Assembly: GCF_029813785.1 (NCBI RefSeq) | Contig: NZ_JARVKY010000009.1 | Span: forward strand, 124,001-188,000 | Length of the DNA stretch: 64,000 bases | Reading direction: 5' to 3' | Source: Streptomyces sp. DH41 | GTDB taxonomy: Bacteria > Actinomycetota > Actinomycetes > Streptomycetales > Streptomycetaceae | In this document: positions 34,792-43,059 of the stretch, piece by piece | Position numbering within the stretch: position 1 is the first letter of the stretch | How the letters are laid out: each line of letters begins with the position of its first letter | Position numbers and translations under genes: made by a program | Notes under the pieces: generated by a model | Database searches by the model: none | Told to the model about the DNA's origin: nothing | Seen by the model: only the letters and a program-made list of their open reading frames with translations

Positions 34792-34924
34792 TAGTCTTCC
34801 CGGAGTGACTTCGAACCCCGGATGGCGTACGCGAAACCACGGGCAAGTCGTAGAATCCGTACGGGACTTGACGGGCGACGAGGCCTGTCGGCGTCGTCGC
34901 CCTGGTGTTCGGTGAACCCCTGTT

Positions 34925-35944
34925 CTAAGACGGGTCGTGCAGTGCGGGGCGGGGTGCCAGTTCGACGGGTGTGCGCGCTCCCGTCTCCAGGGCCCGTACG
35001 CCGGCCTCGGCGACGGCGGAGGCGGCGTACCCGTCCCAGGTGCCCGGGCCGGTGACGCGGCCCCGCCGGGTGGCGTCGACCCAGGCCCGCACCTCGCGGT
35101 CGTAGGCGTCCGCGAACCGTACGAGGTAGTCCTGCGGCACCTCCTCGCGGGCACCGCCCCCCGCCGTCACCACCATGGTGCGCGCGTCACCGATCCGGGC
35201 GCTGCCCGCCTCGCAGACGGCCTCGCAGCGCACCTCGTAGCCGAAGCCGCAGTTGACGAAGATCTCCACGTCGACCAGTGCGCCGCCTTCGGCCTCGAAG
35301 AGCACGAGCTGCGGATCGAGCAGCCCCTCGGGCGCCCCCGCGGACGGGCGCGGGCGGAGCACCGTCACCGCGGTCAGCTCCTGCCCGAGCAGCCAGCGAG
35401 CCGCGTCGATCTCGTGCGAGACGGAGCTGGTGACCAGCATCGACGAGGTGAAGTGCGACGGGGAGGACACGTTGCGGTGGACGCAGTGCAGCATCAGGGG
35501 CCGGCCCAGCCGCCCGCCGTCCAGCAGCGACTTGAGCTGCCGGTACTCGGCGTCGTACCTCCGCATGAACCCGATCTGCGCCAGCCTCCGGCCCAGCCGC
35601 GCCTCCGCCTCCACCACACGCAGCGCGCCCGCGGAGTCCGGCACCATCGGCTTCTCGCACAGCACCGGCAGCCCCCGCGCGAAGGCGGCCAGCAACGCCT
35701 CCTCGTGCACCTCGCCCGGCGAGGCGATCAGTACCGCCTCGACGCCCGGCGCGTCGAGCGCGGCCTCGACGTCCGTGTGCACGACGACGCCGTCGATTCC
35801 GCCCACGGCGGCCTTCGCCCGCTCGGCGTCGGGATCCGCCACCGCGGCGACCCTGGCGCCGCTCACCACCGCGTCGAGGCGTCGTACGTGATCGGCGCCC
35901 ATGTGCCCCGCGCCCAGGACCGCCACACCCAGAAGATCGCTCAC
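34925..35944 (-). CDS. Gfo/Idh/MocA-family NAD(P)-dependent dehydrogenase (inositol dehydrogenase-like)
   Basis: 339 residues. The N-terminal Rossmann fold has VAVLGAGHMGADHVRRL and the family's catalytic/cofactor motif LCEKPM. The C-terminal alpha/beta domain contains IGFMRRYDAEY and SHEIDAARWLLG with the catalytic His/Asp. The family oxidises inositols and other polyols or sugars with NAD(P); the exact substrate is unknown. The GTG at 35944 is favoured by AAGGAG upstream and the immediate Rossmann start; the 28 extra residues of the longer frame are Arg/Ser-rich filler. Confidence 0.9.
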   Translation of the reverse strand: MSDLLGVAVLGAGHMGADHVRRLDAVVSGARVAAVADPDAERAKAAVGGIDGVVVHTDVEAALDAPGVEAVLIASPGEVHEEALLAAFARGLPVLCEKPMVPDSAGALRVVEAEARLGRRLAQIGFMRRYDAEYRQLKSLLDGGRLGRPLMLHCVHRNVSSPSHFTSSMLVTSSVSHEIDAARWLLGQELTAVTVLRPRPSAGAPEGLLDPQLVLFEAEGGALVDVEIFVNCGFGYEVRCEAVCEAGSARIGDARTMVVTAGGGAREEVPQDYLVRFADAYDREVRAWVDATRRGRVTGPGTWDGYAASAVAEAGVRALETGARTPVELAPRPALHDPS

Positions 35945-36062
35945 GCTCCGCCGGCTCCTTCCCCGTTCGCCGCACGACCCGCCGAGGAGCGGGTATGTGT
36001 ACGGCGAACAGGGTTTCATGGTCGTCAAGAGGGGCGGAGTCGCCGGACCGGCCAGGCGGGCG

Positions 36063-37157
36063 TCAGTACCGCAGCACCCCCGCGATACCGTCCGCCTCCC
36101 CGAGCGCGCCGTCCGGCACGAAGCGGACGTCGGCGCCGGTCTGAAGGCACTGCTCGACGATCTCGTCCACGATGTCCTCGCGGGCGTCGAGGTCGCCGCC
36201 GTCCGCCGGGACCAGATGCTCGCCGTCGTCGCGCACGGTCACCCGGAAGTTCTCCTCCACGGCGAGCAGCCGTACGCGGCCGGTGCGGGCGCTCTCCCAC
36301 AACTCGTCGACGCCGGCCGCGAAGTCCTTGCGCCCGCGGGCCGCCTCCAACTCCCTGACCACGGCCTCGACCCAGCCGCGTGCCTCATCGTCGAGCACCG
36401 GCCGCACCGCCTGCCACACGGCCTCCGCCGTACCGTGCGCGAGGCCGCCGTGCGGGACGGGTACCGCGTCCCGCACGGTGCTCCCGGCCTCCTCCAGCAG
36501 GGACAGCGCGGCCTGCGGGCCGGTGACGTACAGCGGCCGGGGATGCGCGCGCAGGACCCTGCCCATCGCGGCGTCTGCCTCGCGCAGGAACCGGCGGGTG
36601 CCCTCGTCCCGGAAGGCGCTCGGCGCGTCACCGATCCGTTCCTGGCGTTCGGGGTCGAAGTTCTCCGGCGGCCGGTCGAGGGGGAAGCCACCGGTGCGGT
36701 CCTCGACGACCCGCCCCGCGCCGCCGCTCCACAGCGTGACGCGGTCGGCGGCGACCGACAGCACCCAGAACGGCCGCTCGGCGGCCTGCGCGGCGACGAG
36801 GTTGCGGGTCAGGAAGGTGTCCGACAGGACCACGCGCTCGGGAACGGAACGGGCGAGCGTCCAGACCTGGTGCTCGCCGGGGGCGGCGAAGAGGGCCAGG
36901 CCGTCCTCGGCGTACGTCAGATCGACCTCGGCGAGGGCCCGGTCGAGTTCCCGGGACACCTCCATACGCCGTTCGCGGGTGACCGCCGGATCGTCCTCCA
37001 GTTGCTTCTTGGCCTCGGCGACCACGTTGCGCAGCCGGACGGGGTCCTGGGCGTTGTCCGGTTCGCGGCGGTGCGTCGGCGTCAGTACGGACACGGCCGG
37101 GTACGGGCGGGGGCGCCGTAGTTCGGCGAGGGTGTCGGGACTCAGATCGTGCTCCAT
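36063..37157 (-). CDS. baeRF3-type protein (bacterial archaeo-eukaryotic release factor family)
   Basis: 364 residues of the baeRF3 pattern: PYPAVSVLTPTHRREPDNAQDP at the start, then AEDGLALFAAPGEH, the central FWVLSVAADRVTLWSGG and the eRF1-like C-terminal region ending in VRFVPDGALGEADGIAGVLRY. baeRF proteins are distant relatives of eRF1/Pelota, thought to act on ribosomes or in stress; none is well characterised. The ATG has TATCGT 6 bases upstream on the minus strand and no Shine-Dalgarno, suggesting a leaderless transcript. Confidence 0.82.
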   Translation of the reverse strand: MEHDLSPDTLAELRRPRPYPAVSVLTPTHRREPDNAQDPVRLRNVVAEAKKQLEDDPAVTRERRMEVSRELDRALAEVDLTYAEDGLALFAAPGEHQVWTLARSVPERVVLSDTFLTRNLVAAQAAERPFWVLSVAADRVTLWSGGAGRVVEDRTGGFPLDRPPENFDPERQERIGDAPSAFRDEGTRRFLREADAAMGRVLRAHPRPLYVTGPQAALSLLEEAGSTVRDAVPVPHGGLAHGTAEAVWQAVRPVLDDEARGWVEAVVRELEAARGRKDFAAGVDELWESARTGRVRLLAVEENFRVTVRDDGEHLVPADGGDLDAREDIVDEIVEQCLQTGADVRFVPDGALGEADGIAGVLRY

Positions 37158-37236
37158 GTCAGCACGATAGGACCGATGGACGTATCGGGCATTCGGAGCA
37201 AATCGCCTTGCCGGTTCGACCGGCCGGTCCTGTCGT

Positions 37237-37275
37237 CCGGATCAGCCGTCCGGATCAGCCGTCCGGATCAGTCGT
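37237..37275. repeat. Three tandem copies of a 13-bp unit spanning a stop codon
   Basis: CCGGATCAGCCGT is present three times in a row (37237-37249, 37250-37262, 37263-37275; the last copy has one change). The aminopeptidase stop codon lies in the third copy. A palindrome ACCGGCCGGT at 37219-37228 adjoins it. Copy-number change by slippage could alter the gene end. Confidence 0.9.
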
Positions 37276-38872
37276 CGTCCTGGGAGGTCCGGGAGGCCTC
37301 GGGGCCGCAGGAGCTGCCGTCGGGCGGCAGGGTGCCGTAGAGCAGGAAGTCGTCGATCTTGCGGTGCACGCACTCGGAGGACGCGTAACCGGTGTGCCCT
37401 TCGCCCTTGTTGTCCAGAACCACGGCCGGGGGGCCGAGTCGCTCGGCCGTCTCCACGGTCCAGCGGTACGGGGTGGCCGGGTCGCCCCGGGTGCCGACCA
37501 GCAGCATCTTCGCGGTGTCGAGGTCCTTCACGTCGTCCCGGACGAAGTCGGTCCCCTTGGGCCGGCCGTAGCACATGAGCACCTGGGTGAGCCGGTACCG
37601 GCCGAAGACCGGCGAGGCCTCCTCGTACCGTGCGCGCAGCCGGCCCAGGGACGCCGCGACCCGGTCGGCGCCGGGCCGGTCGGGGTCGTCGGCGCAGTTG
37701 ATCGCCATCAGGGCGGCCGGCAGGTTGTCCATGGGGACGTCCTCCTGGTCGGTGAGGCCGCCGCCGGCGTCCGCGGCACCCCGCGCGCGGACCGGGAAGG
37801 TGACGCCGCCGGACACGAAGCCCTCCAGGCCGCGGGTGTCACCGTCCTCGAGCAGCTGGGCGAGCGCCCGCTCCAGCGTGGGCCACAGCTCCTGGCTGTA
37901 CAGCGCCTGACCGATCGCGCCCACCATGTCCTGTCCCGAGAAGGGCTCGCCGAAGCCCGTCGGAACCGGGTCGGAGTCGAGCGAGGCGACGAGCTGGACG
38001 ACCTGCCGGCGGGCGGCCCTGGCGTCCTGCCCGAACGGGCAGGCGATGTCCTCCACACACCAGTCGAGGAAGTTCTCCAGCGCGGTCTGCTGCCCCCGCG
38101 CGCCCGCCAGCCCCTGCTCGGTCAGCGGTTCCGTCAGCGTGTCCACCCCGTCCAGCACCATCCGGCCGACCTTGTCGGGGAACTGGGCGGCGTAGACCGC
38201 GCCCAGCCGGGTTCCGTAGGAGAAACCGAGGTAGTTGAGCCGGTCGTCGCCGAGCGCTTGGCGCATCACGTCCATGTCACGGGCGGCGTTGACCGTGCCT
38301 ATGTGGGGCAGCACGGGGCCGGAGTGCTTCGCGCACTCGGCGGCCGCGTCCCGCAGGCGCCTGAGCACGTCCTTCGGGTCGGTGAGCTTCTTGTCCCCGT
38401 CCGTGGCCTCCATGATGTCCAGCGTGGCGGGGCCGCAGGTGACCGGCGAGGACCGGCCGACGCCGCGGGGGTCGAAGGTCACCACGTCGTAGCCGTTGGT
38501 CAGATGCATGAAGTCCTTGCCGCCGGAGGAGAGTTCGTTCACCCCGGAGCCGCCCGGCCCGCCGAAGTTCAGCAGCACCGAGCCACGCGAGTCACCGGTC
38601 GCCCGGTACCGGGCGAGGGCCACGTCGAGCGTTCCCGCCTTGGGCCGGTCGTAGTCGAGGGGGACGGTGACCTTCCCGCACTGCAGGTCCTTCGGCACGT
38701 CCATGCCCTCGCACGCCGACCATGTGATCCTCTGGTCGTAGAACCGGGACAGGCCGGGCCCGGGACCGTCCGCGGTCGCGGCGGGCAGTCCCGCGCCCAG
38801 CATGGCCAGCCCGAGCGCGCCGGTGACCGCGCAGCGCCGGACCGAGGGCCGAGTCGACAGCTTGGCCAGCAT
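37268..38872 (-). CDS. Secreted alpha/beta-hydrolase, tripeptidyl aminopeptidase (S33) family
   Basis: 534 residues with a signal peptide (about 1-35). The alpha/beta fold shows the oxyanion-region GGPGGSG, the nucleophile in GFSYGTRLG, the Asp near GTRGDPATPY and the His in GEGHTGYASS, plus the TAP C-terminal domain. Streptomyces proteins of this group (such as SlpD/SlpE and Tap) trim N-terminal peptides from secreted proteins. The last residues are a run of Asp, coded within a 13-bp tandem repeat. It is divergent from the chaplin gene across 257 bases. Confidence 0.93.
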   Translation of the reverse strand: MLAKLSTRPSVRRCAVTGALGLAMLGAGLPAATADGPGPGLSRFYDQRITWSACEGMDVPKDLQCGKVTVPLDYDRPKAGTLDVALARYRATGDSRGSVLLNFGGPGGSGVNELSSGGKDFMHLTNGYDVVTFDPRGVGRSSPVTCGPATLDIMEATDGDKKLTDPKDVLRRLRDAAAECAKHSGPVLPHIGTVNAARDMDVMRQALGDDRLNYLGFSYGTRLGAVYAAQFPDKVGRMVLDGVDTLTEPLTEQGLAGARGQQTALENFLDWCVEDIACPFGQDARAARRQVVQLVASLDSDPVPTGFGEPFSGQDMVGAIGQALYSQELWPTLERALAQLLEDGDTRGLEGFVSGGVTFPVRARGAADAGGGLTDQEDVPMDNLPAALMAINCADDPDRPGADRVAASLGRLRARYEEASPVFGRYRLTQVLMCYGRPKGTDFVRDDVKDLDTAKMLLVGTRGDPATPYRWTVETAERLGPPAVVLDNKGEGHTGYASSECVHRKIDDFLLYGTLPPDGSSCGPEASRTSQDDD

Positions 38873-39129
38873 CGATGCCTCCCGGACGCCCCGTCGCGGA
38901 CCGGTGGTCGGCGCCCTCGATCACCATAAGCGGGCCCCGCGGACCTCGCCTCCGGACCGTCTCGCCAAGGGAACGGAGCGCTACGGAGGGCAGGGTGCTT
39001 TGCCGCTTGTTCGACAAAATGGCCACTCGATGGAGTGAAAGGCCTATAAGCCATAACTCGGATGGTGCGTCCGCGTTTTAACCGGTGCGGGCGAGCGCCC
39101 GTGACCATGTCTGGAAGGCAGGGAACCTC

Positions 39130-39906
39130 ATGAGAAGGGTTACCCGAAACGGTGTGCTCGCCGTCGCCGCCTCTGGCGCGCTGGCCGTGACGATGCCGGC
39201 GTACGCGTTCGCGTCCGGCGGCGCAGCCGCGGACGGCACCGCGGCCGGCTCGCCCGGGCTGATCTCCGGCAACACCGTCCAGCTCCCGGTGGACGTGCCG
39301 GTCAACGTGTGCGGGAACACGGTGAACGTGGCGGGGCTCCTCAACCCGGCCGCGGGCAACAGCTGCGCCAACACCGGGGGGAGCGGTACGGCACACAAGG
39401 GGGCGGGTGCTTCCGCCGGCACCGGAGCGTCCGGTACGGGCACGTCGGGCACCGGCACGTCCGGCACCGGCATGTCCGGCGGCGCGGTCGCCGAGGGCGG
39501 CGCCGAGGATTCGCCGGGCGTGCTCTCCGGCAACGGGGTGCGGCTGCCGGTCCATCTCCCGGTGAACGTCAGCGGCAACACCGTCAACGTCGTGGGCATC
39601 GGCAACCCGGCCGTCGGCAACGAGTCGGTGAACACCTCCGGCGAGGACCCCGGGCCCGCGCAGCCTCCTGTGAGGCCGGAGCCGGAGCCGGATCCGAAGC
39701 CTGATTCGGAGCCTGAGCCGTCCGTGCCCGAGAAGGAGCGCGCCCAGGCGGAGCCGGTGCCGCACGGCCTCTCACCGCAGGCGTCGGCGTCCCTCGCCCA
39801 CACCGGTGCGGACCAGACCCTGTCCGCTCTGGCCGGCGGCGCCGCACTCGTGCTGGGCGGAGTCGTCCTCCACCGGCGGTTCCGGCAGCCGGGGGCCGGG
39901 GTCTGA
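39130..39906 (+). CDS. chpB: Long chaplin with two chaplin domains and a sortase signal
   Basis: 258 residues. A signal peptide (to about residue 32) is followed by chaplin domain 1 (SPGLISGNTVQLPVDVPVNV, with Cys pair in VCGN and SCAN), a Gly/Thr/Ser repeat spacer, chaplin domain 2 (SPGVLSGNGVRLPVHLPVNV, with both Cys replaced), a Pro/Glu wall-spanning region, and LAHTG plus a membrane helix and basic tail. Long chaplins are attached to the wall by sortase and coat aerial hyphae. The symbol chpB rests on remembered location among S. coelicolor long chaplins. A TATAAG -10-like box lies at 39045-39050. Confidence 0.85.
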   Translation: MRRVTRNGVLAVAASGALAVTMPAYAFASGGAAADGTAAGSPGLISGNTVQLPVDVPVNVCGNTVNVAGLLNPAAGNSCANTGGSGTAHKGAGASAGTGASGTGTSGTGTSGTGMSGGAVAEGGAEDSPGVLSGNGVRLPVHLPVNVSGNTVNVVGIGNPAVGNESVNTSGEDPGPAQPPVRPEPEPDPKPDSEPEPSVPEKERAQAEPVPHGLSPQASASLAHTGADQTLSALAGGAALVLGGVVLHRRFRQPGAGV

Positions 39907-39953
39907 CCGAGCGTGGACGGCCGTCCCGAGGCGCCGGACAGCACGCCGCCGGG

Positions 39954-39997
39954 ACGTTCCGCTACGCCGCGGAAGCCGTGCGGCGTAGCGGGAACGT
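39954..39997. terminator. Bidirectional terminator between chaplin and deaminase genes
   Basis: Arms 39954-39970 and 39980-39997 pair over about 17 bp with one bulged G and a 9-base loop, between two convergent genes. Confidence 0.85.
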
Positions 39998-40084
39998 GAA
40001 CAGGTTCGGCGTCGTCGGGACGTGTCCGCCAGCGCCGGGACGCGTCCGCCGTCGCCCGGTGACTTCGTCCGCGATCCCTACCGC

Positions 40085-40570
40085 TCAGGTTCGCGCCTCG
40101 TGGAACCGGCGGTGCAACGCGCGGACCTCCGCGGCCAGTTCCGGTACGGGGCCGTCCACGGTCACACCGGGCGCCACCTCCCGCACCGCCAGTGTCCGCA
40201 CCGGCGGTGCGGGGACGCCCAGTTCCGCCAGCCAGCCCCCGAGCTGCTCCGACGAGGCGACGTACACGATGCGTCCCAGGCCCACCCAGGCGTGCGCGGC
40301 CGCGCACATCGGGCAGTGCTCGCCGGAGGTGTACACCGTGGCGGCGGCCCGCTCGCCGGGAGTGAGGTGGGCGGCGGACCAGCGCGCGAGCTCGAACTCC
40401 GGGTGACGAGTGCGGTCGCCGGAGGCCACGCGATTGTGGTCCTCGGCCAGCACCGTGCCGTCCGCGCCGACCAGGACCGACCCGAACGGCTCGTCGCCGG
40501 CCTCCAGTGCCTCGCGCGCCAGCTCCACGCAACGACGCAGGTACGACAGTTCGGTGTCCTTCACGACCAT
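40085..40570 (-). CDS. Nucleoside/guanine deaminase (cytidine-deaminase-like fold)
   Basis: 161 residues with zinc-site motifs HPEFELARW (His, catalytic Glu) and SGEHCPMCAAA (two Cys). The length and FGSVLVGADGTVLAEDHNRV start match small nucleoside or guanine deaminases rather than TadA. It removes an amino group from a base or nucleoside. The ATG at 40570 has GGAGG 9 bases upstream. It is divergent from the epimerase gene and shares a 161-base promoter region. Confidence 0.88.
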   Translation of the reverse strand: MVVKDTELSYLRRCVELAREALEAGDEPFGSVLVGADGTVLAEDHNRVASGDRTRHPEFELARWSAAHLTPGERAAATVYTSGEHCPMCAAAHAWVGLGRIVYVASSEQLGGWLAELGVPAPPVRTLAVREVAPGVTVDGPVPELAAEVRALHRRFHEART

Positions 40571-40629
40571 GCGCACGGCCCTCCTCGACGACGTCAATAG
40601 CCCCCGCAGCCTACGTCGCCGACGACGCG

Positions 40630-40666
40630 TTGCTATGACGCATCACGAGAGTTATAGTCTCTAACT
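40630..40666 (+). promoter_or_regulatory. Promoter and operator of the epimerase gene
   Basis: TTGCTA (40630-40635) and TATAGT (40653-40658) are 17 bp apart, a strong vegetative promoter. An inverted repeat AGTTA-N7-TAACT (40650-40666) overlaps the -10, a layout typical of a repressor site. The divergent deaminase may share it. Confidence 0.55.
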
Positions 40667-40731
40667 AAGGCGATAGGCGCTAGTAGCGCTCTCGCCGACA
40701 GCGCAGAGATCTCGAAGTGAAGGGGACCGCC

Positions 40732-41691
40732 ATGTCCGCCGCCATCCCGCAGTCGCACGTCTCGCACGTCGTCCTGGGGTCCGGCCCCGCCGGTACAGAG
40801 CTCGCTCGTGAACTGGTGCGCAGGGGGCATCCCGTCCGTCTCGTCGACCGGAAGGGCGAAGGTCCCGGGATCGAGGGCGTCGAGCGGTCCGCCGCCGACG
40901 TGAGCACGGCCGAGGGCGCCAGGGCCGCGATAGGCGACGCCGCCGTCGTGTACCACTGCGTCAACGTCGCCTATCACCTCCAGACCGAGGTGATGCCGCG
41001 CATCCAGGAGGCCGTGCTGGCCGCCGTCGAGGCGACCGGGGCCCGGCTGGTCGTGCTCGACACGCTGTACCCGTACGGGGAGACCGGGGGAGCGGTGATG
41101 ACCGAGAACAGTCCCTGGCAGGCGACCAGCCGCAAGGGACGGATGCGTGCCGAGCTCGACGAGCGGTATCTCGCCGCGCACCGGGCCGGCCGGGCTCGCG
41201 TGGTGCTCGGTCGCAGCGCCGACTTCGTCGGTCCCGGCGTGCTCAACTCGACCCTCGGTGCCGCCGTCTTCCCTGGCGCGCTCACCGGCGGTGACGTCCC
41301 CGGGCTGGGCGACATCGACCTGCCGCACAGCTACACCGGCATCCGGGACGTGGCGGCCGGCCTCGCGACGCTCGGTGAGCGCCCCGAGGGGGACGGCCGT
41401 GTGTGGCACCTGCCCACCGCTCCGGCCGTCAGCACGCGCGAGATCTACACACTGATCGAGAAGCGGGTGGGCCGGCCGCTGAATGTCGTGGTGCTGGCGG
41501 AGCCGCGCCCCTTCGGCCCGTTCGACGAGCGTTTCATGGCCGAGTACGCGGAGATGTTCTATCAGCACACGGAGCCCCAGATCGTGGACTCCACCGCCTT
41601 CGAGCAGTTCTTCGGGGTGACCCCGACGCCGCTCGCGGAGACCGTGGAGGCCACCGTGACCTGGTACGAGCAGTGGCTCGGGAGCCGGTGA
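40732..41691 (+). CDS. NAD-dependent epimerase/dehydratase-family protein
   Basis: 319 residues, atypical SDR: Rossmann start HVVLGSGPAGTELARELVRRGHPV, then VYHCVNVAYH and the DTLYPYGE region. The usual YxxxK catalytic pair is not clear, which suggests a reductase or binding protein of the extended SDR group. The substrate is unknown. The ATG at 40732 has GAAGTGAAGGGG upstream. A repressor-like operator overlaps its promoter, so it is probably inducible. Confidence 0.85.
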   Translation: MSAAIPQSHVSHVVLGSGPAGTELARELVRRGHPVRLVDRKGEGPGIEGVERSAADVSTAEGARAAIGDAAVVYHCVNVAYHLQTEVMPRIQEAVLAAVEATGARLVVLDTLYPYGETGGAVMTENSPWQATSRKGRMRAELDERYLAAHRAGRARVVLGRSADFVGPGVLNSTLGAAVFPGALTGGDVPGLGDIDLPHSYTGIRDVAAGLATLGERPEGDGRVWHLPTAPAVSTREIYTLIEKRVGRPLNVVVLAEPRPFGPFDERFMAEYAEMFYQHTEPQIVDSTAFEQFFGVTPTPLAETVEATVTWYEQWLGSR

Positions 41692-41704
41692 CGGCCCCGC
41701 GTCC

Positions 41705-41974
41705 TCAGCGGCGCGGGCGCGGCCGTGACCGGTCCAGCGCGGCCACGCCGAGCGCGGCCAGGCCGATCTGGATGAGCCACTCGACCCAGTCGACGCCGTT
41801 GGTGTCGGCCACGTCGAAGGCCGCCGCGACCCATGATCCGACCAGCGCGGCCAGGATGCCGACACCGATCGTCCACAGAACGCCGATGCGCTGACGGCCC
41901 GGGACGACGAGTCGGCCCAGGACGCCGATGACGATACCGATGACGATGGCACTGATGATGCCGCCGATTTCCAT
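41705..41974 (-). CDS. GlsB/YeaQ/YmgE-family small stress membrane protein
   Basis: 89 residues with three membrane segments in the GlsB/YeaQ pattern: IISAIVIGIVIGVLGRLVVPG, then IGVLWTIGVGILAALVGSWVA, then a short third helix and a basic tail. These transglycosylase-associated proteins are induced by general stress in many bacteria. AAGGGGCGGAG lies before the ATG. No SigB-type promoter was found upstream despite the family's stress link. It nearly abuts the convergent epimerase gene. Confidence 0.92.
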   Translation of the reverse strand: MEIGGIISAIVIGIVIGVLGRLVVPGRQRIGVLWTIGVGILAALVGSWVAAAFDVADTNGVDWVEWLIQIGLAALGVAALDRSRPRPRR

Positions 41975-42111
41975 CTCCGCCCCTTCTTGTCAAGAGCCCC
42001 GCGGTAGTGCGTGTGCCCGCTGCGGGCGGGCGCAGTCCCGACGAGGCTTCGGGGCGTGCGCGAGCCGGTCCGCGTGTGCGGGCCGGCTCGGGGTTTTCCC
42101 TTCCCGTGCGT

Positions 42112-42552
42112 CTAGGGCTTGCGCATGCTCTTCGCCGCCGTAGCGGCGCACACCGTCCCCAGCGCCAGGGTCAGCGCGCCGATGATGATGTTGTTCCAGA
42201 TGACGCCGGCGTCCGGGCTCGTGCCGACGATCCACGGCGAGATGATCATCCAGATGCCCATGGCGCACATGGCCCCGCTGAGGCCGTACATGCGTTCCGG
42301 GGCGCGGGTGAATCCCAGGGCCAGCAGGCCGATGGCGATTCCTATGATCAGGTTGTGGGCCACGAGTGAGGGCTGGCTGGTGGTGAAGTGGAGTATCCAC
42401 GGGGACACGGCACAGTAGAGGCCGAGCAGGAATACCGGCCCGTCCACGAGTGCCACGTCCCGACCACCGAGCATGCGGGCATAGCGTGCCTGCATCTCCG
42501 GAGCGTCGGGGTGGCTGGTCATGTCACCTCGGGTGTGCGAGACGTTGGCCAT
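42112..42552 (-). CDS. SPW-repeat membrane protein
   Basis: 146 residues with four membrane helices and two SPW repeats: CAVSPWILHFTTSQPS and WMIISPWIVGTSPDAG. The family is found in actinobacteria and other bacteria with no known function. Upstream lies an AT-rich patch (42625-42650) that is probably its promoter. A GlsB-type gene follows on the same strand after 137 bases. Confidence 0.92.
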   Translation of the reverse strand: MANVSHTRGDMTSHPDAPEMQARYARMLGGRDVALVDGPVFLLGLYCAVSPWILHFTTSQPSLVAHNLIIGIAIGLLALGFTRAPERMYGLSGAMCAMGIWMIISPWIVGTSPDAGVIWNNIIIGALTLALGTVCAATAAKSMRKP

Positions 42553-42661
42553 GAGTCGTCTCCTTCGACTTGCCGGGCCGACCGCGTCTGGTGCGGTGTG
42601 CGGTTACGCCGTATGTGTCCATTCTGCTCTTATTTCTCCCTTATGTGTAGTCGTGGGCAGA

Positions 42662-42675
42662 GTGGACATGTCCAC
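42662..42675. promoter_or_regulatory. Perfect 14-bp palindrome GTGGACATGTCCAC
   Basis: It lies between the divergent SPW-repeat gene and a small hypothetical gene, next to an AT-rich patch. Probably an operator; the regulator is unknown. Confidence 0.45.
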
Positions 42676-42752
42676 GCGGATCGCGGGCAGGCGCAGAGGT
42701 GAGAGGGCGTGCGAGCGTGCAGCGGACGACGACCGCGGAGGTGACCGCCACT

Positions 42753-42920
42753 ATGGGCGCGAAGGTGTTGGAACGGTTTCCGGCGGGGTCGCCGCGCGGC
42801 TCGTGGCCGGCGGAGGAGTGTGCCGCGCGCCGTCGTGCGCAGGGTGAGCCCGCGACCGTCGTGATGGACCTGAAGTCGGACGCCTTCCTGGTGGTGGTCC
42901 AGGCCCGCGACGAGGACTGA
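42753..42920 (+). CDS. Small hypothetical protein
   Basis: 55 residues beginning MGAKVLERFPAGSPRGSWPAE and ending with a beta-type VVMDLKSDAFLVVVQ stretch. I do not recognise a family. Support comes from GGAGG upstream (42737-42741) and coding-like third-position GC. A GTG at 42741 or an upstream ATG could lengthen it. It is short, so the call is tentative. Confidence 0.5.
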   Translation: MGAKVLERFPAGSPRGSWPAEECAARRRAQGEPATVVMDLKSDAFLVVVQARDED

Positions 42921-43059
42921 ACACTGAGGGCCGAACGCGACCCGGGAATGTATTTTGGTGTCTGAAAGGTTGGCAATTACATCCAGTCGTTCCGGCGCGT
43001 CCGGCGCGACCAGGCGTCCAGCCGATCTCCGCACCATCAGCGCACCAGCGAGGCACCCC

